Positions 31,524-39,455 of a stretch of 64,000 nt of DNA are shown here, in pieces. Below the pieces are notes generated by a model. It saw nothing but the letters and a program-made list of their open reading frames with translations. It was not told the DNA's origin and did not search any database. Position 1 is the stretch's first letter, and every line of letters begins with the position of its first letter. The stretch lies in contig CAJNDS010000369.1 of the NCBI GenBank assembly GCA_905221605.1, positions 906,037 through 970,036 on the forward strand, given 5' to 3'. This stretch comes from Symbiodinium natans (Eukaryota > Sar > Dinophyceae > Suessiales > Symbiodiniaceae). A program made the translations under genes and the position numbers.

Positions 31524-33194
31524 ATGGCGACTTCCATGCGTCGATGTGCCTCGTGGATGAGCGTGGCGTCGTGGCTTCTGCTGGCCACCCCGAAGTCTCT
31601 GACAGTGCTCGTCCCGCCCCCCGGTGCAAGCTTGAGTCTGGCCAGCCGTGTGGGAAGAGTCGCCGGCAAGGCTGGACCAGAGTGCCCTGAGCTCTCCCGA
31701 AGGCGGCAAGTGGGTAAGGCCTGGAAGATGCCGAGGGCCAGATTCCGGTGGAGTTCTGGAGACGGTTGGCTCAGGGCCTTGTGCATGCTCGAAGACCGCT
31801 ATGGTGACCGGTACGATGTCAGCCGCATGGACGAAGCCTGGTGGAAAGCCCACGTGAAGGGTGCTTTCTCGAAGCTGGATGTGACGTGTCGCCACTGCGG
31901 CCATCGCTCCCGCAGCATGTGGGTGAACAACCTGCGGAAAGGCCAATCTCCTGGCTGTTTCTGCAATGGCGGCGTGCCTTGGTCCAGCCCGGCAGGGCGT
32001 GCTCGATGTCTGGAGATGATCTGGGCGCGTTACGGTGGCCAGTACGATGTCCGGCGCATGGACGAGGCCTGGTGGAAAGCCCACGTGCAAGATTGTAACT
32101 CGAAGCTGGATGTGACGTGTCGCCACTGCGGCCATCGCTCCCGCAGCACGTGGGTGCAAGGCCTGCAGCAAGGCACAGCTCCCGGCTGTTTCTGCAATGG
32201 CGGCGTGCCTTGGTCCAGTCCGGCAGGGCGTGCTCGATGTCTGGAGATGATCTGGGAGCGCTACGGTGGCCAGTACGATGTCAGGCGCATGGACGAGGCC
32301 TGGTGGAAAGCCCATGTGAAGGATCAGACGTCGAAGCTGGATGTGACGTGTCGCTACTGCGGCCATCGCTCCCGCCGCACGTCGGTGAGCAACCTGCAGA
32401 AAGGCCGATCTCCTGGCTGTTTCTGCAATGGCGGCGTGCCTTGGTCCAGCCCGGCAGGGCGTGCTCGATGTCTGGAGATTATCTGGGAGCGCTATGGTGG
32501 CCAGTACGATGTCAGGCGCATGGACGAAGCCTGGTGGAAAGCTCACGTGAAACGCGTTGACTCGAAGCTGGATGTGACGTGTCGCCACTGCGGCCATCGC
32601 TCCCGCAGCACGAAACTGAACAACCTGCAGCAAGGCCAATCTCCTGGCTGTCTATGTTCAAGAAAGACCGAAGGGAAGCTGATGCGGTGGTTGGCCCAGA
32701 ACTTCTCGCAGTTTGACGTCACCTCGCAGGTCAGGGGCTGCACGAGCCCGGCGTCGAATCGCACTTTGCCTTTCGACTTTGGCCTCAACAACGACACCAT
32801 TCTCATCGAGCTGGATGGCAACATTGGGCATTTTGGGCTCGGGTGGGGTGGATCTGAAGATGATGGAGGCGTGCCGCAAAGAGACCACTTCAAGGAGCAG
32901 TGGGCGCTGCGGAATGGCAGGACTGTGGTTCGGCTGCTTCAAGAAGACGTGCATAGCGACTCTTGGGACTGGAAATCCTTCGTAACATCCACGATTCAGC
33001 ATTCAATTCGGAATTCGAGGGCCTGTGTACTCACGCAGGATGCAGTAGAATACAAGAGCGGCATCTACAGCCAGCTCCGTGGTGGCTTGCATTGCCAAGT
33101 CGGCCACTTCCGAACGAGCCGCGGCGATCGGATCCCATACTTGGCATATGCAGCTGAAGAAGCGGATTTTTCTTTTTTCCCCACCCCATCCTAA
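31524..33194 (+). CDS. Repeat-module zinc-binding protein with PD-(D/E)XK-like nuclease domain (copy 1, four modules)
   Basis: An intronless 556-residue reading. I chose the ATG at 31524 because a hydrophobic stretch (SWMSVASWLLLA) follows at once; the frame is open upstream to 31335, giving up to 619 residues. After a basic leader come four 77-residue modules (DNA period exactly 231 bp), each with YDV.RMDEAWWKAHV, KLDVTCR(H/Y)CGHRSR and GCFCNG. The CxxC and CxC pairs suggest a bound zinc. The C-terminal domain has FDFGL (D418), IELDG (E429, D431) and RDHFKEQWALRNG (K457), the order of acidic and lysine residues of Vsr-like PD-(D/E)XK endonucleases. Zinc-module plus nuclease proteins of similar layout are known in phages and giant DNA viruses. 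It sits on the same strand inside a probable intron of PX gene 1. Its DNA is GC-rich and free of telomere-like repeats. Nuclease function is inferred, not shown. Confidence 0.82.
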   Translation: MATSMRRCASWMSVASWLLLATPKSLTVLVPPPGASLSLASRVGRVAGKAGPECPELSRRRQVGKAWKMPRARFRWSSGDGWLRALCMLEDRYGDRYDVSRMDEAWWKAHVKGAFSKLDVTCRHCGHRSRSMWVNNLRKGQSPGCFCNGGVPWSSPAGRARCLEMIWARYGGQYDVRRMDEAWWKAHVQDCNSKLDVTCRHCGHRSRSTWVQGLQQGTAPGCFCNGGVPWSSPAGRARCLEMIWERYGGQYDVRRMDEAWWKAHVKDQTSKLDVTCRYCGHRSRRTSVSNLQKGRSPGCFCNGGVPWSSPAGRARCLEIIWERYGGQYDVRRMDEAWWKAHVKRVDSKLDVTCRHCGHRSRSTKLNNLQQGQSPGCLCSRKTEGKLMRWLAQNFSQFDVTSQVRGCTSPASNRTLPFDFGLNNDTILIELDGNIGHFGLGWGGSEDDGGVPQRDHFKEQWALRNGRTVVRLLQEDVHSDSWDWKSFVTSTIQHSIRNSRACVLTQDAVEYKSGIYSQLRGGLHCQVGHFRTSRGDRIPYLAYAAEEADFSFFPTPS

Positions 33195-34020
33195 ATCTCG
33201 AGATTCATCTTCAAGCGCCACTATTCCCCCCCCCCCCCAACGGGAAAGCATGACCTCTCAGCAGCGCTGTCGCATGTTTCCAGCCTTCATATTGGGGCGG
33301 CTAAGGAGACCTCATGAACCCTCAAGCGCAAACACCCAAAGCACCCTCAACACCAAATCGCAATCAAGCGCCGAGTTCTCGACACTTGCCTCAGTGCCGC
33401 AAGCTCCCCAAGACCTTGCACCCAATCTCGCATCCCCTCATTCCTCTCTAGGCGGAGGAAACAGTTCAGGTGTCTGCGTTGGGGCTAATTTTTCGGGTGC
33501 TTCTTGTTGCTTAAAGGTTGTTGGCTTTGTTAGCTGGTTCGCTTTTAGTCCTTCAGGGCAGCTTAGAGGCTTGAGAGGGGTAACCATGGGATGTAAGGAG
33601 GTGTGAGGGTTAGAAAACCCAACTCGGCCGAAAGCCCAGGCATTGGTTTGGGTGTCGCGGGCTGCAGCTGGAAGCCCGACGCCAGGGTCTGGAGGCCCCT
33701 CCAGCCCCAACTTGAGGGTGTGCTTCTTCTGGGCCTCGGGACGGTTGAGGCTTTGAGGGTTTGGTTAGGGCTCGTGTTTTGAGAATGCTTGAGGATGACA
33801 CCCATCTCTGAACCCTAAAGCATTTTTGTCAGGCCGACAGCAGCATTGGGAGTGGCAAGAGTAGGAACGTTGGCTACTTGTCGTGAGCCCAGAACCCTAA
33901 ACTGCATGAGCAAAAACCCTAAACCCCCTCATGCCCTACCCTATACTTCCAGGGACCTATACAACAGTGAGGTTACTAGAACCCTTAAGGACTCAATAAG
34001 TATCGGGTACCAGAAGCATA

Positions 34021-34133
34021 CCTTAAAAGAACCCAAAACCTACAACAAATTGAAAAGTAGGTTCCCTAAGAATCCTATAAGGGTTTTTGTAACAATGGCC
34101 TACAAAAAAATAGGTTGAGGGGGTCTTGAGGTA
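34021..34133. repeat. Foldback element, family B
   Basis: Left CCTTAAAAGAACCCAAAACC, right TAGGTTGAGGGGGTCTTGAGG. The core AAGAATCCTATAAGGGTTTT is shared with other copies. It abuts the CCCTAAA tail of the same intron. Confidence 0.7.
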
Positions 34134-34137
34134 GGGT

Positions 34138-34257
34138 TCAACCCTAAACCCTAAACCCTAAACCCTAAACCCTAAGCCCTAAGCCCTAGGCCCTAAGCCC
34201 TAAGCCCTAAGCCCTAAGCCCTAAACCCTAAACCCTAAACCCTAGACCCTAACCCCA
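34138..34257. repeat. CCCTAAA array at an intron 3' end
   Basis: CCCTAAA units flank a block of CCCTAAG. The array ends 2 bp before the acceptor AAG|G of the PX exon at 34260. Confidence 0.95.
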
Positions 34258-34259
34258 AG

Positions 34260-34391
34260 GATGAACGGAAAGCGCAGGCCTGGCTCTCCTATGCGGCGCT
34301 CCGCTACGCGCGCGCCGGGGTGCCGAGCTGGGCCGAGGCGCCCCTCCGCGACTTCCTGGAGCCCCGGCTTTTGGGGAATAGGGGCTTTGAG
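34260..34391 (+). CDS. Gene 1 exon: PX domain C-terminal helices
   Basis: It reads DERKAQAWLSYAALRYARAG, then VPSWAEAPLRDFLEPR. It aligns with the two gene 2 exons at 48242 and 48881 (AFINYVALRYTHHGVP, then AAHMQAFLEKG), so the same segment is one exon here and two there. The donor GAGG|GTGTTTAGGG opens a TTTAGGG-headed intron. Confidence 0.75.
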
Positions 34392-34430
34392 GGTGTTTAG
34401 GGTTTAGGGTTTAGGGTTTAGGGTTCAGGA
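34392..34430. repeat. TTTAGGG array at an intron 5' end
   Basis: About five units starting at the donor of the preceding exon. Confidence 0.85.
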
Positions 34431-34806
34431 TTATAGGGCTTTGAGGGCTTGAAAGGGTTTGGGGAATTCAGGGATCTATAGGTCTTTCTTCATGTCACTG
34501 AATCAAAAAGGAACTTGTGGGCTCAGAGGGGAGCTTAGGGCTTGTTGCTTTTTTGGGGGGTGTGGTCGAGACAATCAGCTGCAGCCAGGCATTTCAAGGC
34601 ATCCAGTGCCTAAACCCTAAACCCGGCACCCACCATGGGCCGACCCTAAAACCCTGGGCTTGGGGGACCACATGAGCCCTAAAAGGGTTTGTGGTTCATA
34701 TTGGCCTTAAAAAGGTTCTAGCAGGATAAGGTGCACGACGCTAAGTTAGTGTTCATATTTGGTCCCTGAAAGACCTCTACAGATCCTTTTGCGTGTTCTT
34801 TCCAAG

Positions 34807-34887
34807 GAGCGGGGAGCCGGCCAGACCTCCGCGCAAGTTGCCGACCAGCCTCCCTTCAAGCACAGACTGAACGGGGCCGACTTGGAG
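34807..34887 (+). CDS. Gene 1 exon-like block
   Basis: CCAAG|G and GAG|GTGTTTAGGG borders enclose exactly 27 codons: ERGAGQTSAQVADQPPFKHR, then LNGADLE. It probably continues the protein after the PX domain. Confidence 0.48.
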
Positions 34888-34928
34888 GTGTTTAGGGTGC
34901 TTAATAACTCCAATTTATAGCTGTACGA

Positions 34929-34996
34929 AACCCTAAACCCTAAACCCTAACCCCTAAACCCTAAACCCTACACCCTGAACCCTAAACCCTAAACTT
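34929..34996. repeat. CCCTAAA array
   Basis: About nine units with CCCTACA and CCCTGAA variants. Confidence 0.9.
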
Positions 34997-35471
34997 ATGA
35001 GCCCCCTAAGTGTTAGTGGACTTCGAATTGGGGTTCTAACTATCCATGAACCTCCAAGTATACCATCCCCACCCTAGCTACCCCCTCGCCACTCCCCGCC
35101 CAAGGTAAGGCCCAAGCAACCCTTCTTGACTTGGGCCGTATTGGGGGGGGTTGGAGGGGGGGGGGGCGGTAGCATAGGATCCCAGAATTCCATCTTCCGA
35201 AAATTATCACCTACACCCCCAGCTACCGAAAGCCTTGGTTTCTTCAGCGCTTCAGGGTCTACAGGATTCTTGTCTTTAAGGTTGTGGGCATACGGCTGCC
35301 AGGGTTGAGGTGTCGTTCATGATTGCGACAGCTCGGGAGCGAGTGGTGTCTTGCTGCTGAGCGCCTGTGTAGGAACCACGGCTCATACAGAACAAGCTTC
35401 TGCACGTGAATTACTCCTATAGCAAATAAGGGCAAGCTAAGTGAAGGGCAGAACCCCTTCAGGCCTTAGTT

Positions 35472-35665
35472 TTACCGGTGTACCCCTTTGACCCTAAGGC
35501 TCCAAATAGCCCAAAGTAGGTATTATTTACAGACTTTAGACCCCAATGTAGGTGTTATTTCTATACTTGGAGTTACCGGTGCACCCCTATAACCCTCAGG
35601 CTCCAAGTAGCCCCAGTATTATTTACAGACTTTAGACCTTCTATACTTGGAGCCCTATAGAGCTA
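35472..35665. repeat. Tandem duplication, about 101-bp unit
   Basis: TTACCGGTG(T/C)ACCCCT begins at 35472 and again at 35573. Both units carry the shared ATTATTTACAGACTTTAGAC. It directly precedes an exon. Confidence 0.75.
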
Positions 35666-35670
35666 GCAAG

Positions 35671-35749
35671 GTCCGACACCATCCCTGTGATGGTGCCTGC
35701 CGGCGTTGTTGCTGGACAGCCTCTGACCGTGCCTGGCCTGTGGTCCTGG
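35671..35749 (+). CDS. Gene 2 exon: VPxG repeat
   Basis: AGCAAG|G is followed by SDTIPVMVPAGVVAGQPLTV, then PGLWSW and the donor TGG|GTTTAGGG. Confidence 0.58.
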
Positions 35750-36250
35750 GTTTAGGGTTTAGGGTTTACAGGGTTTGCAGAGCATGTAAAGCTCGTAACC
35801 GTAGATATTGCTGACACTGAAGTTGGTTTTTGGGTGCTCACAGAAGTTCGGTGCCCAGCATGGTGATGCCACAAGTGCTGGCCAACATGACTTCGGGAAT
35901 GTGTTGCTTGAAATGCGTTGACGGTCTCGTTGGGTTTGCAGGAGGCCCCCTATAAACCCTAAAGCCACCCCGAATACCCCAAAACCCTAAAGCTTTGGCC
36001 TGATGTGAGAGGTTTTAGTGGGGTGGTCTCCGAGCATGCGAAGGGCCCATAGTTTTGAGGAGATCAACCATGGGACCATAAGCCATATGTCAGTTGATCT
36101 CCCATGTGTGATATCCTCTCATTACACTTCTCTATAGACCCTAAACCCGGCCCTAAACAGTATAAAGCCTCTTCAAGAGCCAACAAGCATGCCACAAATC
36201 GCCTCCGGCCAACATTCTCAGGGCAGGTGAAGGAGTGTTGTTTGGCTTAG

Positions 36251-36350
36251 TTCTTATGGCGCCATGTTCGCCAAGGTGACACAGCCAGATGGATCCAACT
36301 TCGTCATCACAGTGCCCGAGGGCGCTTTGCCAGGAACAGCATCTCGGCTC
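36251..36350 (+). CDS. Gene 2 exon: PDG/VPEG repeat
   Basis: After GGCTTAG it reads FAKVTQPDGSNFVITVPEGA, then LPGTASRLSHQ. The 3' border is not certain. Confidence 0.55.
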
Positions 36351-36512
36351 AGTCACCAAGAAATGCTCCGGCTCCAACTCTTGGAGCCTTGGAAGCCCTA
36401 CCACAAGGATTCCAAAGCCCTATATATGTTTTTGTAACCTGCAAGAACCGCAGGTTTCGAAAAACAACTCAAACATGAGACCTTCGGCAAAGATGATCAT
36501 GAGGTTCTGCAG

Positions 36513-36636
36513 GTCCGGCGGCCGGCAGTCAGCACCCCGCCACCGCCTTCAGCATCGCAACCCCCGCCGTCCGCTGACGCGGCCGGCAGTCAGCAGAAGA
36601 TCATGCTCAACATCAGCGTGCCCTGGCCCCTGATTG
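36513..36636 (+). CDS. Gene 2 exon: proline-rich linker and repeat start
   Basis: TGCAG|G is followed by RRPAVSTPPPPSASQPPPSA, then DAAGSQQKIMLNISVPWPL. The linker parallels the P/A-rich exons of gene 3 (53451, 54011). Confidence 0.55.
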
Positions 36637-36996
36637 TAATTGCCCCTCAATCAATGATGCTGGGTATGGGATATAGAGATTAGAGTCTGTCTTCAGGTTT
36701 ACCAGCTATATAGGGCATTATATTGCCGAAACCTTAGGGGTTTGTCAGGAACTTTTTGTGGGTGTGTGAGAGTGCTGTTTCTCTCGGATCGTGCACTCTT
36801 TTTGAGGCAGGCTTGGTGTGTCTGTTTGAGATGTAGGTGTTAGTGTGAGGTTTTGGCAAAAAGCTTTTGAGGGGCTGTGTGCTCTTCATGTTAGATCTTC
36901 CCTACCTCCACCTGCTAGAGAAGCCTAATTATCCCTAAGCCCCAAACCCTAACCCTTCTATCCGAGCTGCCAAGACAGTTTCATCAAAGCAGAGAG

Positions 36997-37056
36997 GTGC
37001 CAGCCGGTGTGCAGCCCGGGCAACTTCTGGGTGTCAAGGTGCCACGGAATTTCAGG
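36997..37056 (+). CDS. Gene 2 exon: VPAGVQPGQ repeat
   Basis: AGAG|G is followed by VPAGVQPGQLLGVKVPRNF and a donor opening into TTTCGGG/TTTAGGG DNA. It matches IPVPVGIQPGQLLGVRAP of the gene 3 exon at 55144. Confidence 0.6.
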
Positions 37057-37310
37057 GTTTCGGGTTTAGGGTTTTAGGGTTTAGGGATGAACATGAACGG
37101 TTCAGCACCAGGTCATTGTTGAGGAATCCACTCGAAATCGCTCCGTTACTCTCAGACCCTGGCCTCCCACTACTCACTCACTTTGGGAAACTAATCATGT
37201 AAGGATGTAGACACGCATCCGCGTGCTCAGAAGTACAGATGTCTTAGTTTCATTGTCAAAAGAGGACTCACCGACCCCATTCTGTGACGACAAGCACCAA
37301 GTTCTGGGAG

Positions 37311-37394
37311 GTTCCCGATGGACGAGAGCTGACGGTAGAGGTTCCCTCCGGGGCAGGACGAGAGCTGCAGTTGGAGTTCGACCCCCAGGCATCG
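37311..37394 (+). CDS. Gene 2 exon: VPDGREL repeat
   Basis: GGGAG|G is followed by VPDGRELTVEVPSGAGRELQ, then LEFDPQAS and a GT donor. Homologous and in phase with 39085 and with 55857 of gene 3. Confidence 0.62.
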
Positions 37395-37745
37395 GTTTTT
37401 TGCGCGGGAAGGATATTTATTCGAAAGGGTTAGCTAAGATTAACCTAGAATTCCTCCCTTAAAACGACATAGGGACGCCTCTGTTGACTAATTACATATC
37501 TTTTGTTGTCAGGCATTCGGTGTATTTCTCGTCGTTCAGATGCTGGGTTACTTGAGGTAGGGCTTAAGGTTCAAACGTCGCTGCCTCCTTTCCTAAGTCG
37601 TTGACCCTCATCAATGAAGCCCTCACCGAAAGTGGTTTAAAGGCGTAAAGGACCCATTCGGGCTTACAGGGGTCATGGGGCATATACAACTTCTAGGGTT
37701 TACAGCGGTTTGGGGCTTTTTGGGAAGCTTGGGGGGCATCTGCAG

Positions 37746-37828
37746 AAGGCGGGTCGCCTCACTGTGGTGCCCACGGCGTCCCCCAAACATCTGGCGGATC
37801 CGGACAACAGCCACTTGGCCGCAAAGGG
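37746..37828 (+). CDS. Gene 2 exon: AGRLTVV segment
   Basis: CTGCAG is followed by KAGRLTVVPTASPKHLADPD, then NSHLAAK. It occupies the same place as the gene 3 exon at 56344 (VAGSLTVVDEG). Confidence 0.45.
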
Positions 37829-37879
37829 TGGAACAATCCAGGGGTTAGGTTTTATCATGGGTTTCCGTACTCCCCCCCT

Positions 37880-37992
37880 CGATACTACCCCCCCCTAGAT
37901 TCCCCCCTTGAATGACCTTTTTAAGGCTTACTTCTCCTAAATAGCCTTTATTATGGGGGAACCTAGGGGGGTAGTAGGGGTAGTAGGGGCTT
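37880..37992. repeat. Foldback element, family F
   Basis: The left part has runs of C (CTACCCCCCCCTAGATTCCC) mirrored by GGGGAACCTAGGGGGGTAGT. Related C-rich halves occur at 8355-8440 and 48035-48130. Confidence 0.65.
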
Positions 37993-38349
37993 TAGTGGAG
38001 GAGTCCAGGGGCCTAGGTTTTAAGGCTCGCTTATTAGACGGCTGGGATTGGTGTAGCTGGTACAGGCATGGATTGCTCAAGCTAGGCCTTCCTGCTCGAC
38101 TTTTCAGAAGCCTGTGAAAAGCCGCTGGTACCTGCTATGAGCCCCTATTAAACCTAAACCCTAAACTCTAAACCCTACACCCCCGAGTGTTTTTGATGTA
38201 TTTTGCATTGTTGAGAAGAGGTTGGCAACATGTTTTTGACTCACGCCAGCAGACTGTACAGACATGAAGCCCTGCGTTGCGGTTTGGCCAGCCACGCGGG
38301 AGCGAACAAAAAGCACCCTAAACCCGGCCGCCACATCCCCGTTTTCCAG

Positions 38350-38441
38350 GTGCGGAGGCGGAGGTGTTCAGCGTGCCCGTGCCACCTGATGGCCGGCCGG
38401 GGCAGCTCATCCACGTCCAGGCCGAAGTGTTCGGCTCGAAA
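38350..38441 (+). CDS. Gene 2 exon: AExFSVPVP repeat
   Basis: TTCCAG|G is followed by GAEAEVFSVPVPPDGRPGQL, then IHVQAEVFGSK. It matches the gene 3 exon at 56719 (AEDVFSIAVPMGVQPGQ). Confidence 0.58.
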
Positions 38442-39084
38442 GTTCAGCGTTTCGGAGTATGAATAATGGATGCAGTTTTGGAATACCAAAGGATTGGAAT
38501 GCTATAATACTATAATCCAATAATATCTAGTAGGAAAATGGAATCACATAAGAGTATCATGACATAATCACAAAAGAATTTGTCGAATAATCACATACTA
38601 TGGTGTCAGGGTTCTGCCATGTGATGGCTCAAGGCTCAGGGTGAATGCTCTAAGGGTTTCTGGGCGGCTCCCGGCCCGCCGGAGCAGGGTTCAAGCTGGT
38701 TTTCAGTTTAGGGTTTGGGGTTTAGGGTTTAGGGTTTAGGGTGAGGGATGAGGGTGTTTTATAGACTTTCGGGTTTAGGGTTTAGGGCTTAGGGTTAGGC
38801 ACCCCGCCTCCCAAGCCGAGAAGCCGACCACGAGCAACCGCCCTTTTCGTAGCTCAGAGGTGTTCGGGCTGTTGGACTTGGGGGTCTAGAGCTCACAGGG
38901 GGTTTTTGGAGGTTCGGTTTCGGATGCAATGTTTGAAAGGAACTGAGGATTGCGCTCCCGATAACATCGATGAGTCGAGAGAGTGATCCATGACCGATCT
39001 ACCCTCTAAGCCCTAAACCCTATACCCCCTAAACCGTATGCTGCCCTCATACACCCGGAGCCCTCTGTGAAACCATCTTTTGAG

Positions 39085-39160
39085 GTGCCGGATGGCCGAA
39101 AGCTGCCCATCACACTGCCGGAAGGCAAGAAGCCAGGACACCGCGGCCATCATTCACTAG
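39085..39160 (+). CDS. Gene 2 exon: VPDGRKL repeat before the nuclease-bearing intron
   Basis: TTGAG|G is followed by VPDGRKLPITLPEGKKPGHR, then GHHSL. The donor CACTAG|GTTTAGGG starts a long TTTAGGG array. Counterpart of 57170 in gene 3. Confidence 0.62.
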
Positions 39161-39337
39161 GTTTAGGGTTTAGGGTTTAGGGTTTCTAGGGTTTAGGGTT
39201 TAGGGTTTATAGGGTTTAGGGTTTAGGGTTTATAGGGTTTAGGGTTTAGGGTTCAGGGTTTAGGGTTTAGGGTTTAGGGTTTAGGGTTTAGGGTTTAGGG
39301 TTTAGGGTTTAGGGTTTAGGGTTTAGGGTTTAGGGTT
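39161..39337. repeat. Long TTTAGGG array, head of the nuclease-bearing intron
   Basis: About 24 units starting with the donor GT, including several TTTATAGGG variants in the first half. Confidence 0.97.
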
Positions 39338-39455
39338 GGTTTCATCCTCCCCCAGTGGCGTAATTATGTGAAGCCCCTCGGAGTCCTGAGCGAGCTTAAG
39401 TTCTCTCCACATCAGAGGCTCCCGCAAGGCAAAACTTCAAACCCCATGATCCCTC

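Larger units (their letters stand above)
28470..34887 (+). other. Multi-exon gene 1: PX-domain protein (paralogue of genes 2 and 3)
   Basis: Exons at 28470, 29060, 30330, 30804, 34260 and 34807 match, in the same order, exons of the gene at 35.6-49 kb. The PX domain (a phosphoinositide-binding module of sorting nexins and relatives) is split: VTYFAVEV, then WRVMRRYSDFYKLR with the basic lipid-binding RRY, then RYPFPRKH, then the C-terminal helices AWLSYAALRYARAGVP and LRDFLEPR. The stretch between the second and third PX segments is over 3 kb and contains the complete nuclease gene 31524-33194. Function beyond membrane-lipid binding cannot be told. The 5' end is unknown; proline-rich blocks at 24192 and 25610 may belong to it. 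Confidence 0.65.

Noticed and set aside
31841-32560. Open frames of 85 and 147 codons on the + strand in another frame
   Set aside because: Alternate-frame shadow of the repeated modules. The main frame has the Cys pairs and nuclease motifs.
31494-32639. 381-codon open frame on the minus strand
   Set aside because: It is the antisense shadow of the 231-bp coding modules of nuclease copy 1; the same shadow appears opposite copy 2 (39813-40340).
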